This document shows, piece after piece, positions 42,556 to 52,500 of a DNA stretch of 64,000 nt (its first letter is position 1; the number at the start of each line of letters is the position of its first letter). The position numbers were made by a program, and so were the translations under genes. The notes under the pieces were generated by a model. It did not search any database and had not been told where the DNA came from. It saw only the letters and a list, made by a program, of their open reading frames with translations. The DNA comes from Mobilicoccus massiliensis (GTDB lineage Bacteria; Actinomycetota; Actinomycetes; Actinomycetales; Dermatophilaceae), in contig NZ_LN651327.1 of NCBI RefSeq assembly GCF_000826525.2, positions 124,001 through 188,000 of the forward strand, given 5' to 3'.

Positions 42556-44076
42556 ATGAGTCCGATCGCGTACCAGATCGTCACGATGGTGCTGTACCTC
42601 GTGGCGATGTTGCTCGTCGGTTGGTACAGCTACCGGCGCACCCGCGACCTCAACGACTACATGCTCGGTGGGCGCGACCTGCCACCCGCGGTGGCCGCCC
42701 TCTCGGCCGGTGCCGCCGACATGTCGGGCTGGCTGCTCATGGGTCTGCCCGGCGCGATCTACGCGAGCGGGCTCGTGGAGTCGTGGATCGCCGTCGGCCT
42801 CACCGTCGGCGCCTGGGCCAACTGGCGGTTCGTCGCCCCGCGCCTGCGCGCGTACTCCGAGGTGGCGAACGACTCGATCACCGTTCCGAGCTTCTTCGAG
42901 AACCGCCTGCACGACCGGTCACGCGCCCTGCGCATCGCATCCGGGCTCGTCATCCTCGTCTTCTTCACGTTCTACGTGAGCTCGGGCATGACCGCGAGCG
43001 GCGTGTTCTACGAGAGCTCGTTCGGCCAGGACTACCACGAGGGGCTGCTCGTCATCTCGACCGTCACGGTCGCCTACACCCTGTTCGGCGGGTTCCTCGC
43101 CGTGAGCTACACCGACTTCATCCAGGGCGTGATGATGTTCGCCGCCCTCATCGCCGTGCCGCTCATCGGCGTGTTCGCCGTCGGCGGCGTCGGCGAGGTC
43201 TCGGCGGCGGTGCACGCGATCGATCCCAACCACCTGTCGATGGTCAAGGGCGCCACGGCAGTGGGGGTGATCTCGGCGCTCGCCTGGGGTCTCGGCTACT
43301 TCGGGCAGCCGCACATCATCGTGCGGTTCATGGCGCTGCGGAACGCGCAGGAGGCCGTCGCCGGCCGCCGTATCGGCATCGGCTGGATGATCCTCTCGGT
43401 CTCCGGGGCGATCTGCACCGCGCTCGTCGGTCTCGCGTACTTCCACCAGCACCCCGAGCTCGCGATCCAGGATCCGGAGACGGTCTACATCCGCATGGGG
43501 CAGATCCTGTTCCACCCGATCATCGCCGGCTTCATGCTCGCCGCCGTGCTCGCGGCGATCATGTCGACGATGAGCAGCCAGCTCCTCGTCACCTCCTCGG
43601 CGCTGGTCGAGGACCTGTATCGGGTCTTCAACGTCGAGAAGGACGACAAGCACTACGTGCTCATGGGGCGTCTCGCGGTGCTCGTCGTGGCGCTCATCGC
43701 CGGCTACTTCGCGTGGGAGCGGAACGAGACGATCCTCGGGCTCGTCTCCTTCGCCTGGGCCGGGTTCGGTGCGGCGTTCGGGCCGACGGTCCTCCTGTCG
43801 CTCTACTGGCGCCGGCTCACGTGGCAGGGCGCGCTCACGGCGATGATCGCGGGCGCGGTCACGGTCGGGCTGTGGGGTCCGAGCACCTCCTGGGGAGGCA
43901 CGCGTGAGGACCCGCTGTTCGGTCTCTACGAGATGGTGCCCGGCTTCGTCATCGGCCTCGTCCTCGCCGTCGTCGTCAGCCTCATGACCTACCGGCGGCA
44001 GGAGGGTCTCGAGGCGGAGTTCGACGAGATGAGGCGCACGAGCAAGGCGATGGTGGCCGCGGAGAAGGAGGTCTGA
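42556..44076 (+). CDS. putP: sodium/proline symporter
   Basis: A 506-residue SSS-family inner-membrane symporter importing L-proline with Na+. About thirteen transmembrane helices; PutP landmarks are LNDYMLGGRDLPPAVAALSA, AADMSGWLLMGLPGAIY (Na+-site Asp and Ser) and YFGQPHIIVRFMA. GLVSFAWAGFGAAFGPTVLLSL matches the late PutP helices. ATG 42556 follows TTCAGGAGG, an excellent ribosome site. No put dehydrogenase gene is adjacent. Confidence 0.94.
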   Translation: MSPIAYQIVTMVLYLVAMLLVGWYSYRRTRDLNDYMLGGRDLPPAVAALSAGAADMSGWLLMGLPGAIYASGLVESWIAVGLTVGAWANWRFVAPRLRAYSEVANDSITVPSFFENRLHDRSRALRIASGLVILVFFTFYVSSGMTASGVFYESSFGQDYHEGLLVISTVTVAYTLFGGFLAVSYTDFIQGVMMFAALIAVPLIGVFAVGGVGEVSAAVHAIDPNHLSMVKGATAVGVISALAWGLGYFGQPHIIVRFMALRNAQEAVAGRRIGIGWMILSVSGAICTALVGLAYFHQHPELAIQDPETVYIRMGQILFHPIIAGFMLAAVLAAIMSTMSSQLLVTSSALVEDLYRVFNVEKDDKHYVLMGRLAVLVVALIAGYFAWERNETILGLVSFAWAGFGAAFGPTVLLSLYWRRLTWQGALTAMIAGAVTVGLWGPSTSWGGTREDPLFGLYEMVPGFVIGLVLAVVVSLMTYRRQEGLEAEFDEMRRTSKAMVAAEKEV

Positions 44077-44096
44077 CGATGGGGCAGGCCGGTGCG

Positions 44097-44765
44097 TCAG
44101 GCGCGGTGCGACCGGCCGAGGCTGCGGGGTCCGCGGTCGATCGAGTAGGCGTCGGCGAGGCGCAGGAAACGCTCGGTCGGATCCATTGACGCATGGGCGC
44201 GGGCTCCGTAGCGGCCGTGGGCGCGGCGGGTGCCGCGGGTGTCGACGTACTCACCGATGTTCGCCGCGACGTAGGTCGCTCCGGTCGGCACCGTGCCGCC
44301 GCCCGGAGCCGCGTCGTCGAACGTCTCCTGGGTGGCGACGGGCCGCAGGGTCGGGATGTCGGCCGTGTCGTCGCTCCAGGCGCCGGTGCTGTCATCGGGC
44401 TCGACCACCGTGGCGTGGACGACGCGGAGCTCGGGTCGTTCGGGTGCCGGGCGCGTCGGGATGAGGCCGGCGTAGATGTCGCGCGAGGCGAGCTCGGCGT
44501 CGGGATCCGTCGCCCGCGGAGTCGAGGCCACCGAGACGAGGAACCAGGCGATCCCGGCGACGGTCAGGCTGATCATCGCCACCCGGTACCAGGCCGGGGC
44601 CGTGGGCAGCAGGCAGGCGGCGTTCCCCACGACGGCCGCGCCGCCGATGATCTGGCCGATGAGCGGCAGGTCGTGTCCCCGGCGGCGAAGGTTGCCCCTC
44701 CCCGCGGCGGTCACGGCCACGAGAACCGCGCCCGCGGTCATGAGCAGGATGTGCAGCGAGTGCAT
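44097..44765 (-). CDS. hypothetical membrane protein
   Basis: 222 residues with three to four hydrophobic helices in the first ~90 residues (LHILLMTAGAVLVAVTAAG, LIGQIIGGAAVVGNAACLL, VAMISLTVAGIAWFLVSVAS), followed by a long acidic then basic cytoplasmic tail (about 95-222) with no recognised domain. ATG 44765 has GGGGGA eight to twelve bases upstream. The stop lies 20 bases from putP's stop on the opposite strand. No named family recognised. Confidence 0.7.
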   Translation of the reverse strand: MHSLHILLMTAGAVLVAVTAAGRGNLRRRGHDLPLIGQIIGGAAVVGNAACLLPTAPAWYRVAMISLTVAGIAWFLVSVASTPRATDPDAELASRDIYAGLIPTRPAPERPELRVVHATVVEPDDSTGAWSDDTADIPTLRPVATQETFDDAAPGGGTVPTGATYVAANIGEYVDTRGTRRAHGRYGARAHASMDPTERFLRLADAYSIDRGPRSLGRSHRA

Positions 44766-44948
44766 CGACGTTCCCCCAGTGTGCGTCCGTGCGGGCGATC
44801 CCCCGATCGCCTCCCGTGACTTCCCCGGCCACGGGGACGAGCACCGTTGTCGGTCGCTCGTCCGAGTTGAGCGTACTGGACCGGTGTCCAGGACGGCCAT
44901 CACGAGAAGCGGCCCCTTGTATCCCAGCCGGGCGGTTCGGACACACGA

Positions 44949-44982
44949 AGAGCGGGACCGGACGATCGTCCGGTCCCGCTCT
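44949..44982 (-). terminator. terminator downstream of the YihY gene
   Basis: AGAGCGGGACCGGAC (44949-44963) pairs perfectly with GTCCGGTCCCGCTCT (44968-44982) around GATC: a 15-bp stem 28 bases beyond the YihY stop, in its direction of transcription. No T-run. Confidence 0.8.
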
Positions 44983-45009
44983 GCGATGAACTCTGTGATG
45001 AAGGGAGGC

Positions 45010-46143
45010 TCAGCCCTGGGGTGCCGGCGAGGCGCCGCCGCGACTGGTGTCGGCGGAGCCGTCCGCGCCCTCGTGCGTGACGCCCGCGGCCTCGGCATCG
45101 AGGCGGATCTGTCGCCCGGCCTCGATCGCCGCGTCGCGCTTGACCGCGTTCTTGTCGCTCATCGTCGTGTCGCGCGGCGGCAGTTGGAGGGACTCCTCGG
45201 CCTTGATGCCGGCCTGGAGCTGGCGGACGCGTTCGAGCTCGGAGTCGATCTCGGCACCGAAGAGCAGGGCGAGGTTGGTGATCCAGAGCCACAGGAGGAA
45301 GACGATGACGCCGCCGAGGGAGCCGTACGTGGCGTTGTAGTTGCCGAAGTTCGCGACGTAGAACCCGAACGCGGCCGACACGACGAGCCAGGTGAGGATC
45401 GCGACCGTCGCGCCCACGCTGATCCAGCGGAACCGCGGCTGCCTCACGTTGGGCGTCGCGTAGTAGAGCAGCGCGACGATGATGATGACGATCGCGAGGA
45501 TCACGGGCCACTTGGCGATGTTCCACACCGTCACCGTGGTGTCACCGAGCCCGACGACGTCTCCGAGGGTGCGGGCCACGTCGCCGCTGATCGCGAGACC
45601 GAAGCCGACGATGGCGATGAGGGCGAGCACGATGACCGTGAGCAGCAGGAACAGCGGACGGGACTTCCAGATCGGGCGCCCCTCGTCGACCTCGTAGATG
45701 CGGTTCATCGCCCGCGAGAACGCGTTGATGTAGTTGGAGGCCGACCAGAGCGCGACGAGCACACCGGTGAGAAGCGCGAACCCGGCGGCCTGGGTCTGCA
45801 CGATCGAGGCGATGACGGGCTGGATGAGACCGAGCGCGCTCGACGGGACGAACCGCGCCGCGACGTCCATGAGCGAGTCGACGGTGCGCGACCCCTCCCC
45901 GAACACGCCGAGCAGGGAGACCAGCGCGAGCAGTGCGGGGAACAGGGAGAGCACCGAGAAGTACGTGAGCCCGGCGGCCGCGTCCATGCAGCCGTCACGC
46001 ATGAACTCCATGACGGCCTTGCGGGCGGTGTACCGCCAGGAGGGCTTGGTGATCTCGGTGGGGTACTCGGGTTTGCCGTTCGCGTCGGGCGCCGGCGCGG
46101 TCTCGGCCTTGCGCGCGCTGGTGCCCTCGGGGGGCTGGGTCAT
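45010..46143 (-). CDS. YihY/BrkB family inner-membrane protein
   Basis: A 377-residue protein with six to seven transmembrane helices: after an Ala/Pro/Glu-rich N-terminal ~40 residues comes MDAAAGLTYFSVLSLFPALLALVSLLG (first part), then SASNYINAFSRAMNRIYEVDEGRP (the family signature loop), LLYYATPNVRQPRFRWISVGA and VIVFLLWLWITNLALLFGAEI. YihY (formerly RbnA/BrkB) proteins are membrane proteins of unclear function. The last ~65 residues are charged. ATG 46143 has GAGGA six to ten bases upstream. Followed by a perfect hairpin. Confidence 0.92.
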   Translation of the reverse strand: MTQPPEGTSARKAETAPAPDANGKPEYPTEITKPSWRYTARKAVMEFMRDGCMDAAAGLTYFSVLSLFPALLALVSLLGVFGEGSRTVDSLMDVAARFVPSSALGLIQPVIASIVQTQAAGFALLTGVLVALWSASNYINAFSRAMNRIYEVDEGRPIWKSRPLFLLLTVIVLALIAIVGFGLAISGDVARTLGDVVGLGDTTVTVWNIAKWPVILAIVIIIVALLYYATPNVRQPRFRWISVGATVAILTWLVVSAAFGFYVANFGNYNATYGSLGGVIVFLLWLWITNLALLFGAEIDSELERVRQLQAGIKAEESLQLPPRDTTMSDKNAVKRDAAIEAGRQIRLDAEAAGVTHEGADGSADTSRGGASPAPQG

Positions 46144-46655
46144 GGGGGTCCTCGCCAGGGGAGAAGCGTCGTCGATCGCCCCGACGTTACCCGCGTGACG
46201 GGCCGACCACACCTCCTCCAGGCCGTGGGTCTGGCGACAGCTCAGGCGGCCTCGCATGGGTGCGGTGTGGTTGCGCGAAAGGCCGGCTCGCGTGGGTCGC
46301 GTGCCGCGCGGGCGACGATCGGCGTGCGGCGAACGGGCAGCCGGGGTGATCGCACACCGCTCCCGCCGCTTGGGGGGCAGACTCCGGCGTCGTCGTGACA
46401 GGTGTCCCCGCGCGTCCTTCTCGTGCACAGCGCCCTCCGTGGCGTTTCTTGCTCCATGTGGTCCGGGGCCGCTGCCCGGTGTCGCGATCCGTCGCGTTGC
46501 CCCTCTCATCGGCCCCGTGGTGGAGGTACTGAGGAGTTCGCGCGGGCGAGTCGAACGTCCGACTGCACCCCTCGCGGACGTGACCGCGGTGGATGGAGGG
46601 CACGGATGACGCGGTGACGCCTCACGTCGGCGCTTCGATCAACTACGGTCGAGGC
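46144..46655. other. 512-bp non-coding divergent region
   Basis: Between the YihY gene and the App1 gene. Open frames here (for example about 46187-46603 on the minus strand) are Arg/Pro/His-rich, lack ribosome sites and show no domain. No tRNA or strong hairpin was seen. It must contain both promoters: TACGGT before 46656 is the only clear box. Confidence 0.6.
46644..46649 (+). promoter_or_regulatory. leaderless -10 box for the App1 gene
   Basis: TACGGT ends six bases before the ATG at 46656. Confidence 0.5.
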
Positions 46656-47720
46656 ATGTCGCGACCGCACGCCGCAGCTCTCATCGAGGATGCGTGGAAC
46701 TCCCGCATGAACCGCGTCCTGGCCGGGCAGGGTTGGACTCCGCGGGCCGTGGGCAACACCGGCTACGGATCTCCCGACTTCGTGCGGGTGCTCGGCCGGG
46801 TCCTGCTCTCGCGGCACCCCGAGGAGGTCACGAGCGAGCCGCCGGAGGAGCCGCGCGGTGCCGACGTGACTCTCGAGCCGGAGCAGAAGGTGCGGGGCTG
46901 GCGGGCGTTCATGACCGCCCAGCTCATGAACGCGCCGGTCGTCATCGACATCGCGGGTCGCCGCCACGAGACCCACAGCGACCGCAGCGGGTACGTCGAT
47001 CTCACGGTCGAGGGTCACGACCTGCCGCCCGGTTGGCACGACGTGACGATCACGCCGGTGGGCGGCATCTCCGACACGGCGAAGGTCATGATCGTCGACC
47101 CGTCGGTGCGGTTCGGCCTCGTGAGCGACATCGACGACACGGTCATCACCACGTCGCTGCCGCGTCCGCTCATCGCCGCGTACAACACGTTCGTGCTCAC
47201 CGAGCAGGCCCGCCACATCGTGCCGGGCATGGCGCCGATGTACCGCGAGCTGCTCGACGATCACCCGGGTGCTCCGATCTTCTACCTGTCCACCGGCGCG
47301 TGGAACACGGCCGACACGCTCAACCGGTTCCTGCGGCGCCACGGGTATCCCGCCGGCCCGCTGCTGCTCACCGACTGGGGGCCCACGAACACGGGCTGGT
47401 TCCGTTCGGGGCAACAGCACAAGCGTGTCTCGCTGCACCGACTCGCCCGTGAGTTCCCGCAGATCCAGTGGGTGCTCATCGGTGACGACGGTCAGCACGA
47501 CCCCAAGATCTACGGCGACTTCGCTCGCGACCGGCCCGACGTCGTCCGCGCCATCGGCATCCGTGAGCTGACGACGACCGAGCAGGTGCTGAGCCACGGT
47601 CTGCCGGTCTCGATCGAGGGGTTCACCCCGCGCGTGCGACGGCCCGTGCCGGTGCTTCGCGCCCCCGACGGGTACGGCCTGCTGCGGCAGTTGCGGGCCC
47701 TTCTGGCGCAGCAGGGCTGA
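46656..47720 (+). CDS. App1 family phosphatase (DUF2183)
   Basis: A 354-residue HAD-like phosphatase related to the catalytic domain of yeast App1 phosphatidate phosphatase. The Asp box is VSDIDDTVITT (DxDDT, about residue 157), followed by FYLSTGAWNTADTLNRFL and VLIGDDGQHDPKIYGDFA, the HAD motifs II-IV region. N-terminal ~125 residues form a beta domain (RRHETHSDRSGYVDLTV). Acts on a phospholipid or phosphoester; substrate unproven in bacteria. Leaderless start. The Fpg gene follows after three bases. Confidence 0.9.
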   Translation: MSRPHAAALIEDAWNSRMNRVLAGQGWTPRAVGNTGYGSPDFVRVLGRVLLSRHPEEVTSEPPEEPRGADVTLEPEQKVRGWRAFMTAQLMNAPVVIDIAGRRHETHSDRSGYVDLTVEGHDLPPGWHDVTITPVGGISDTAKVMIVDPSVRFGLVSDIDDTVITTSLPRPLIAAYNTFVLTEQARHIVPGMAPMYRELLDDHPGAPIFYLSTGAWNTADTLNRFLRRHGYPAGPLLLTDWGPTNTGWFRSGQQHKRVSLHRLAREFPQIQWVLIGDDGQHDPKIYGDFARDRPDVVRAIGIRELTTTEQVLSHGLPVSIEGFTPRVRRPVPVLRAPDGYGLLRQLRALLAQQG

Positions 47721-47723
47721 ACC

Positions 47724-48593
47724 GTGCCCGAGTTGCCCGAGGTCCAGGCCCTCGTCGACTTCCTCTCCGATCGGCTGACCGGTGCTGAGCCGCGCGTCGT
47801 CACGGGTGTGGAGCTGGCGTCGATCGCGGTGCTCAAGACCTACGCGCCGCCGCCCGACGCGCTCGTCGGCCTCCCGGTGGGCAGCGTGACGCGGCACGGC
47901 AAGTTCCTCGACCTCGACTGCGAGGGGATCCACCTCGTCTTCCATCTCGCCCGCGCCGGGTGGCTGCGGTGGTCGGAGTCGTTGCCGGAGAAGCCGATCC
48001 GACCCGGCAAGTCACCGATCGCGCTGCGCGTGCGCTTCGACGACGGCTCCGGATTCGACCTCACCGAGGCGGGCACGAAGAAGTCGCTCGCGGTCTACGT
48101 CGTCGAGGACCCCCAGGCGGTGCCGCGCATCGCCTCCCTCGGGCCCGATCCGCTGGCGGACGACTTCACCCTCGAGCAGTTCGCCGAGATCCTCGGCCGC
48201 AAGCGGGCCCAGATCAAGGGGGTGCTGCGTGACCAGTCGGTGCTCGCCGGAATCGGCAACGCGTACTCCGACGAGATCCTCCACGTGGCCCGGCTGTCGC
48301 CGTTCGCGATGACCACGTCGCTCGACGAGGAGACGGTGGCCCGGCTCTACGACGCGATGCGCGAGACGCTCGTCGGGGCCGTCGACTCGGCGAGCGGTAA
48401 GCCGGCCGCCGAGCTCAAGGACGCCAAGCGCGCCGGCATGCGCGTCCACGGACGCACCGGCGAGGCCTGTCCGGTGTGCGGTGACGTCGTGCGTGAGGTG
48501 TCGTTCGCCGACTCCTCCCTGCAGTACTGCGCCACGTGCCAGACGGGCGGCAAGCCGCTCGCCGACCGACGGATGTCGCGTCTGCTCAAGTGA
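47724..48593 (+). CDS. Fpg/Nei family DNA glycosylase
   Basis: A bifunctional base-excision-repair glycosylase of 289 residues. The N-terminal PELPEVQ supplies the catalytic Pro and Glu after Met removal; the H2TH region is IKGVLRDQSVLAGIGNAYSDEIL, quoted in part as LAGIGNAYSDEIL; and the C-terminal zinc finger is CPVCGDV...CATCQTGG (Cys4). This actinobacterial form lacks features needed to call it MutM or Nei specifically. GTG 47724 is three bases after the App1 stop, so the two genes are co-transcribed. Confidence 0.94.
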   Translation: MPELPEVQALVDFLSDRLTGAEPRVVTGVELASIAVLKTYAPPPDALVGLPVGSVTRHGKFLDLDCEGIHLVFHLARAGWLRWSESLPEKPIRPGKSPIALRVRFDDGSGFDLTEAGTKKSLAVYVVEDPQAVPRIASLGPDPLADDFTLEQFAEILGRKRAQIKGVLRDQSVLAGIGNAYSDEILHVARLSPFAMTTSLDEETVARLYDAMRETLVGAVDSASGKPAAELKDAKRAGMRVHGRTGEACPVCGDVVREVSFADSSLQYCATCQTGGKPLADRRMSRLLK

Positions 48594-48597
48594 GCTC

Positions 48598-48627
48598 GGC
48601 GCGCGAGGGGTCTCTCCTCGCGTGCGC
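48598..48627 (+). terminator. hairpin after the Fpg gene
   Basis: GGCGCGCGAGG-type left arm (48598-48608) pairs with CCTCGCGTGCGCC (from 48616) with one wobble, around a seven-base loop, just after the stop at 48593. Confidence 0.6.
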
Positions 48628-48722
48628 CCCGGTGCCGGCCGCTCGTGTGGTCATCGACATCTGCCCTGGTCAACGCAACAATTCGGCGGGTACGCACGAG
48701 TAGGTTCGACGGCAGGCAGGAC

Positions 48723-49553
48723 ATGACGGGCATCGAGGTGGCGCAGCACGCGCCTGCCGTTTGGACGGTGTCTCGGCCGCGAGAACGCCTCGGCGACGAC
48801 GCCGCGTCGGTGGTCGGAGTGCACGCCGCGCTGCGTCACCTCGTGCTCGCCTGTCGCGCGGAGCGGCGACCGTTACCGGTGGCACCGATCGTCGTCGCGG
48901 ACGGTGAGGTGCTCGAGTTGCACCTCGCAGCTCCGTTGGGTCCGGCTCCGGCGCCGTGGCAGACACGCGGGCACGTCTGGAGTGTCGAGATCGCGCGGCT
49001 CGGCAGTGTCCCGGTGGCTCTCGACGCCTATCCCGCGCTCGTCCCGCTCGGGCGGGTGCTCCCGGAGCCCGGGGAGGGCGAGGCGGGTGAAAGCGCCTGT
49101 CCGAGTGGGCTTTCGAGCCCCGGCTCGCGCGGGTGGCTGCTCGCCGATCTCGGCGCGGCTCCAGGCCTCGTCGAGATCGACGGCGAGCCGGGTGTGGTCG
49201 GCGCGTTGCAACGGTCGATCGCGCTGTCGCTGCTCGAGCACCCGTGGTCGGGCGGGGTGCGGGTGACGCTCGTCGATCTCCCGTCGCCGGATCATCCGCG
49301 GGTGCGGCCGGCCGCGGCCCTGGACGTCGCTCTCGGAACGCCTCCCGAGCCGCTCGGCGGCGTCTCCGGTCGATGGGGCCGGCCGCCGCGCGGTGAGCAC
49401 GAGGTGGTTCTCGTCGGTCGGGCGCTGGCCGAGAGCGAGGTGCGGCTCGTGCGCCGGGCGTCCCGGTGGCGGGGCGCGGCGACAGTCGTCGCCCCTGGGG
49501 CCGGTCGTGGCGTGTGGCAATGGCGCGCGGATGCGGAGGGTCTCACGTGGTGA
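48723..49553 (+). CDS. hypothetical protein coupled to the FtsK/EccC-type ATPase
   Basis: 276 residues, soluble, no signal or membrane helix. The centre (WSVEIARLGSVPVALDAYPA, LVPLGR, GWLLADLGAAPGLVEIDGEP, then ALSLLEHPWSGGVRVTLVD) resembles a module found in actinobacterial BTAD/LysM-type membrane proteins; this is pattern recognition only. The C-terminal VVLVGRALAESEVRLVRRASR with nucleotide-like strand order is unassigned. ATG 48723 has AGGCAGG nearby and TAGGTT as an upstream -10. Its stop overlaps the ATPase start by the sequence GTGGTGA, so the two proteins probably work together. Confidence 0.72.
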   Translation: MTGIEVAQHAPAVWTVSRPRERLGDDAASVVGVHAALRHLVLACRAERRPLPVAPIVVADGEVLELHLAAPLGPAPAPWQTRGHVWSVEIARLGSVPVALDAYPALVPLGRVLPEPGEGEAGESACPSGLSSPGSRGWLLADLGAAPGLVEIDGEPGVVGALQRSIALSLLEHPWSGGVRVTLVDLPSPDHPRVRPAAALDVALGTPPEPLGGVSGRWGRPPRGEHEVVLVGRALAESEVRLVRRASRWRGAATVVAPGAGRGVWQWRADAEGLTW

Positions 49554-52500
49554 GAGCGCTGATGACGGCGGCGGACGGCAGTGACGTCGTCGTTCGGTCT
49601 CCGGCGTGGCCGGTCGAGGAGCGTCCCGGCGGGGTGCTCGGTGTCGGTGACGAACCGCTCGCGCTGCCGTTCGGGGTCGTCGAGCTCGTCGTCGTCACGG
49701 GCAGGGGCGCAGGCGCGGTGCACCGCCTCGACGTGGGGCGCTATCGCTGTGGGGCGGATCGGGATTCCGACCTCGTCCTGCCGACCGACGTGTCGTGGGT
49801 CATCGACGTGCGTTGTGGCGGGGAGGTGTTCGTCTGCACCCTCGATGAGGAGTGGCGGTGGCCGGTCGGGGAACGACGTCGGCTGGGTGGCCTCGACCTC
49901 GCGCTGCGGTGGTGCGGCGGGCCGTCGGGCCTCACGCGTGAGCCCGCCTCGCTCGCCGACCTGCTCCTCGGTCGCATCGCCGGGGTCTCGGCGGCGCCTG
50001 GTGAGGCGCGGTGGTCGCTGGGTCGGGAGGCCGGCTCGGGTGACGAGGTGACCGTCACGGTGAGCGAGGCGCCCGTGCTGCTCGTGCGCGGCACCGAACG
50101 CCACGCCTACGCCCGCGCGGTGCTGGGTCGGCTGCTGACCGGGACTGCCGATCCGCTGCGCCTCACGGTGCTCGCCCCCGGTCTCGACGTCGACGAGCGT
50201 GCGCGCTGGGCATGGACGCGGTGGCTGCCGCAGGCCCGATGCGACGACGAACGTTTCGTGCGTGCGGGATTCGACGACGACGCCTGCGCGAGGCTGGTCT
50301 CCGAGATCGCGGGCGAGGAGCGGGGTGAGAGCGTCGATCTCGTCGTTGTCGACGGGCACGTCGGGGAGGTCGGAGCGCTCGCTCGTCCCGGGCTCGCGAT
50401 GCTCGTGCTCGACGACGAGGTGCCCGAGACCGGGACGGTCGTCGACGTCGACGGACCACGCGCCCGGGTCGCGGGGCTGCCCGGCGACCTCGACGGTCGG
50501 ACCCTCGACGTCGATCTGCCCGACACCGCCTGGATCGAGCGGCTGGCCCGGGCGATGACGGCGGTGAGCGACGACCCACCGCCACCGGGTGGGCGGCTTC
50601 TCGGACTGCTCGGCATGGCCCCCACCGACGCCGGCGCGATTTTCGAGCGCTGGCAGTCGCCCACCACCACGCGGGTCGTCATCGGTGAGGATCCTGCCGA
50701 GGGGGTTCCGGTCGCGCTCGATCTGCGTGCCGACGGCCCGCACGCGCTCGTCGGAGGCACGACCGGATCGGGCAAGTCGGAGTTGTTGCAGACGCTCGTG
50801 GCCTCATTGGCGGTGAGCAATGCGCCCGAGGCGATGACGTTCCTCCTCGTCGACTACAAGGGCGGTGCCGCGTTCGCGGCGTGCCATCGGCTGCCGCACA
50901 CCCTCGGGGTCGTCACCGACCTCGACGTCGCGTTGACCGAACGAGCGCTCGCGAGCCTGTCGGCGGAGGTCCGGCGCCGTGAACGCCTGCTCGCCGAGGC
51001 CGGCGTCGCCGATCTCGATGCGTACCTCGCCGCGGGGCGGGGTCCGCTCGCGCGGCTCGTCATCGTCGTCGACGAGTTCGCCACGCTCGCCGCCGAACTC
51101 CCCGACTTCGTCGACGGGCTGGTCGACATCGCCCGTCGCGGCCGCTCCCTCGGGTTGCACCTCGTGCTCGCCACCCAGCGCCCGGCGGGTGCGGTGAGCG
51201 CCGACATTCGCGCGAACACCACGCTGCGCATCGCGTTGCGGGTGGCCGATACGGCGGACTCCGTCGATGTCGTCGGCGTTCCCGACGCGGCGGCGATCGA
51301 CGAACGCCGACCCGGCCGCGCGATCGTGCGGGTCGGGCGCAACCACCCCGTCGAGGTGCAGACCGCGCGGGTGACGACGTGCGATCCCACGGTCGGCTCG
51401 GCGTCGACGCCGTACGTGTTCGGTGAACCGGTCGACATGGTGGGGGAGTCCGATCTCGCGTTGCTCGCGGCGACGATGCGGGGGCTGGTGGCCGAGAAGG
51501 GCCTGGTCGTCCCGCCGAGTCCGTGGCTGCCGCCGCTGCCCGCGCGCGTCGAGCTCGCCGACTGTGCGATGACGGGTGTCGTGCCGTTCGGTATCGAGGA
51601 TCTTCCCGGCCGGCAGCGTCGGGAGGTCGCCCACCTGCGGCTCGACGAAGGTGCACCGCTGACGGTCGTCGGAGGCGCCGGGTCGGGACGCACTGGGGTA
51701 CTGAGGGCGCTCGTCGCGTCGGTGGCGCTGCGGTTCGAGCCCTCGGAGGTGCACGTCCATGCGATCGATGCGGGCGCGCGTGGTCTGGCGGGGATCGCGC
51801 GGCTGCCGCACATCGGGGTCGTCGCCGGGCGGGACGAACCGGATCGCGCCGAACGGCTCGTCGCGCGACTGACCGACCAGCTCGACGACCGGGTTCAGCG
51901 GCTCGCCCGGCACGGTTGGCGGGACGCGGCAGATCAGCGGGAGGCCGAACCCGATACGCCGTGGCCGTGGGTCGTCGTGCTCGTCGACCGGTGGGATCTG
52001 CTCGCGGAGGCCGCCGACGCCGTCGACGACCGAGCGGCCGTCGCGGCGCTCGAACGGATCGCGACGGAGGGCGCGCGGGCCGGAATCCTCGTCGTCGCCA
52101 CCGGTGACCGATCGATGCTCACCGGTCGGGTCACCTCGCTGTTCCCCGATCGGCTTCTGCTGCGCCTCGCCGACCCGTACGACTACGCCGCCGTCGGCCT
52201 GCCCGGCCCCGCCGGACACGGCGAACCGGGCCGTGGCTGGCGCGGACTCGGCGCCATCGAGACCCAGGTGGCCGACGTGGACGAGGTGTTGGAGGAGTTG
52301 CTGGAGCGCGGCGACGCCTGTGCACCCGTCGAAGGCGGCCCGTTCCGGATCGATCCGCTCCCGGGCTTCGTCACGCGGGAGGAGGTCGCCGCGTTGCCCG
52401 AACACGAATCTCGGCCCGCCGGTGCGCTGCTCGTCGCCGCCGGGGGTGACGAGCTCGGCGCGCGGTGGATCGACGCCGACGAGTACGGGCCGTGTGCGCT

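Noticed and set aside
44476..46398. 640-residue plus-strand ORF opposite the YihY gene
   Set aside because: Low-complexity shadow with no domain; YihY is clear on the other strand.
46144..46655. Small genes in the YihY-App1 gap
   Set aside because: Candidate frames are Arg/Pro/His-rich without ribosome sites or similarity.
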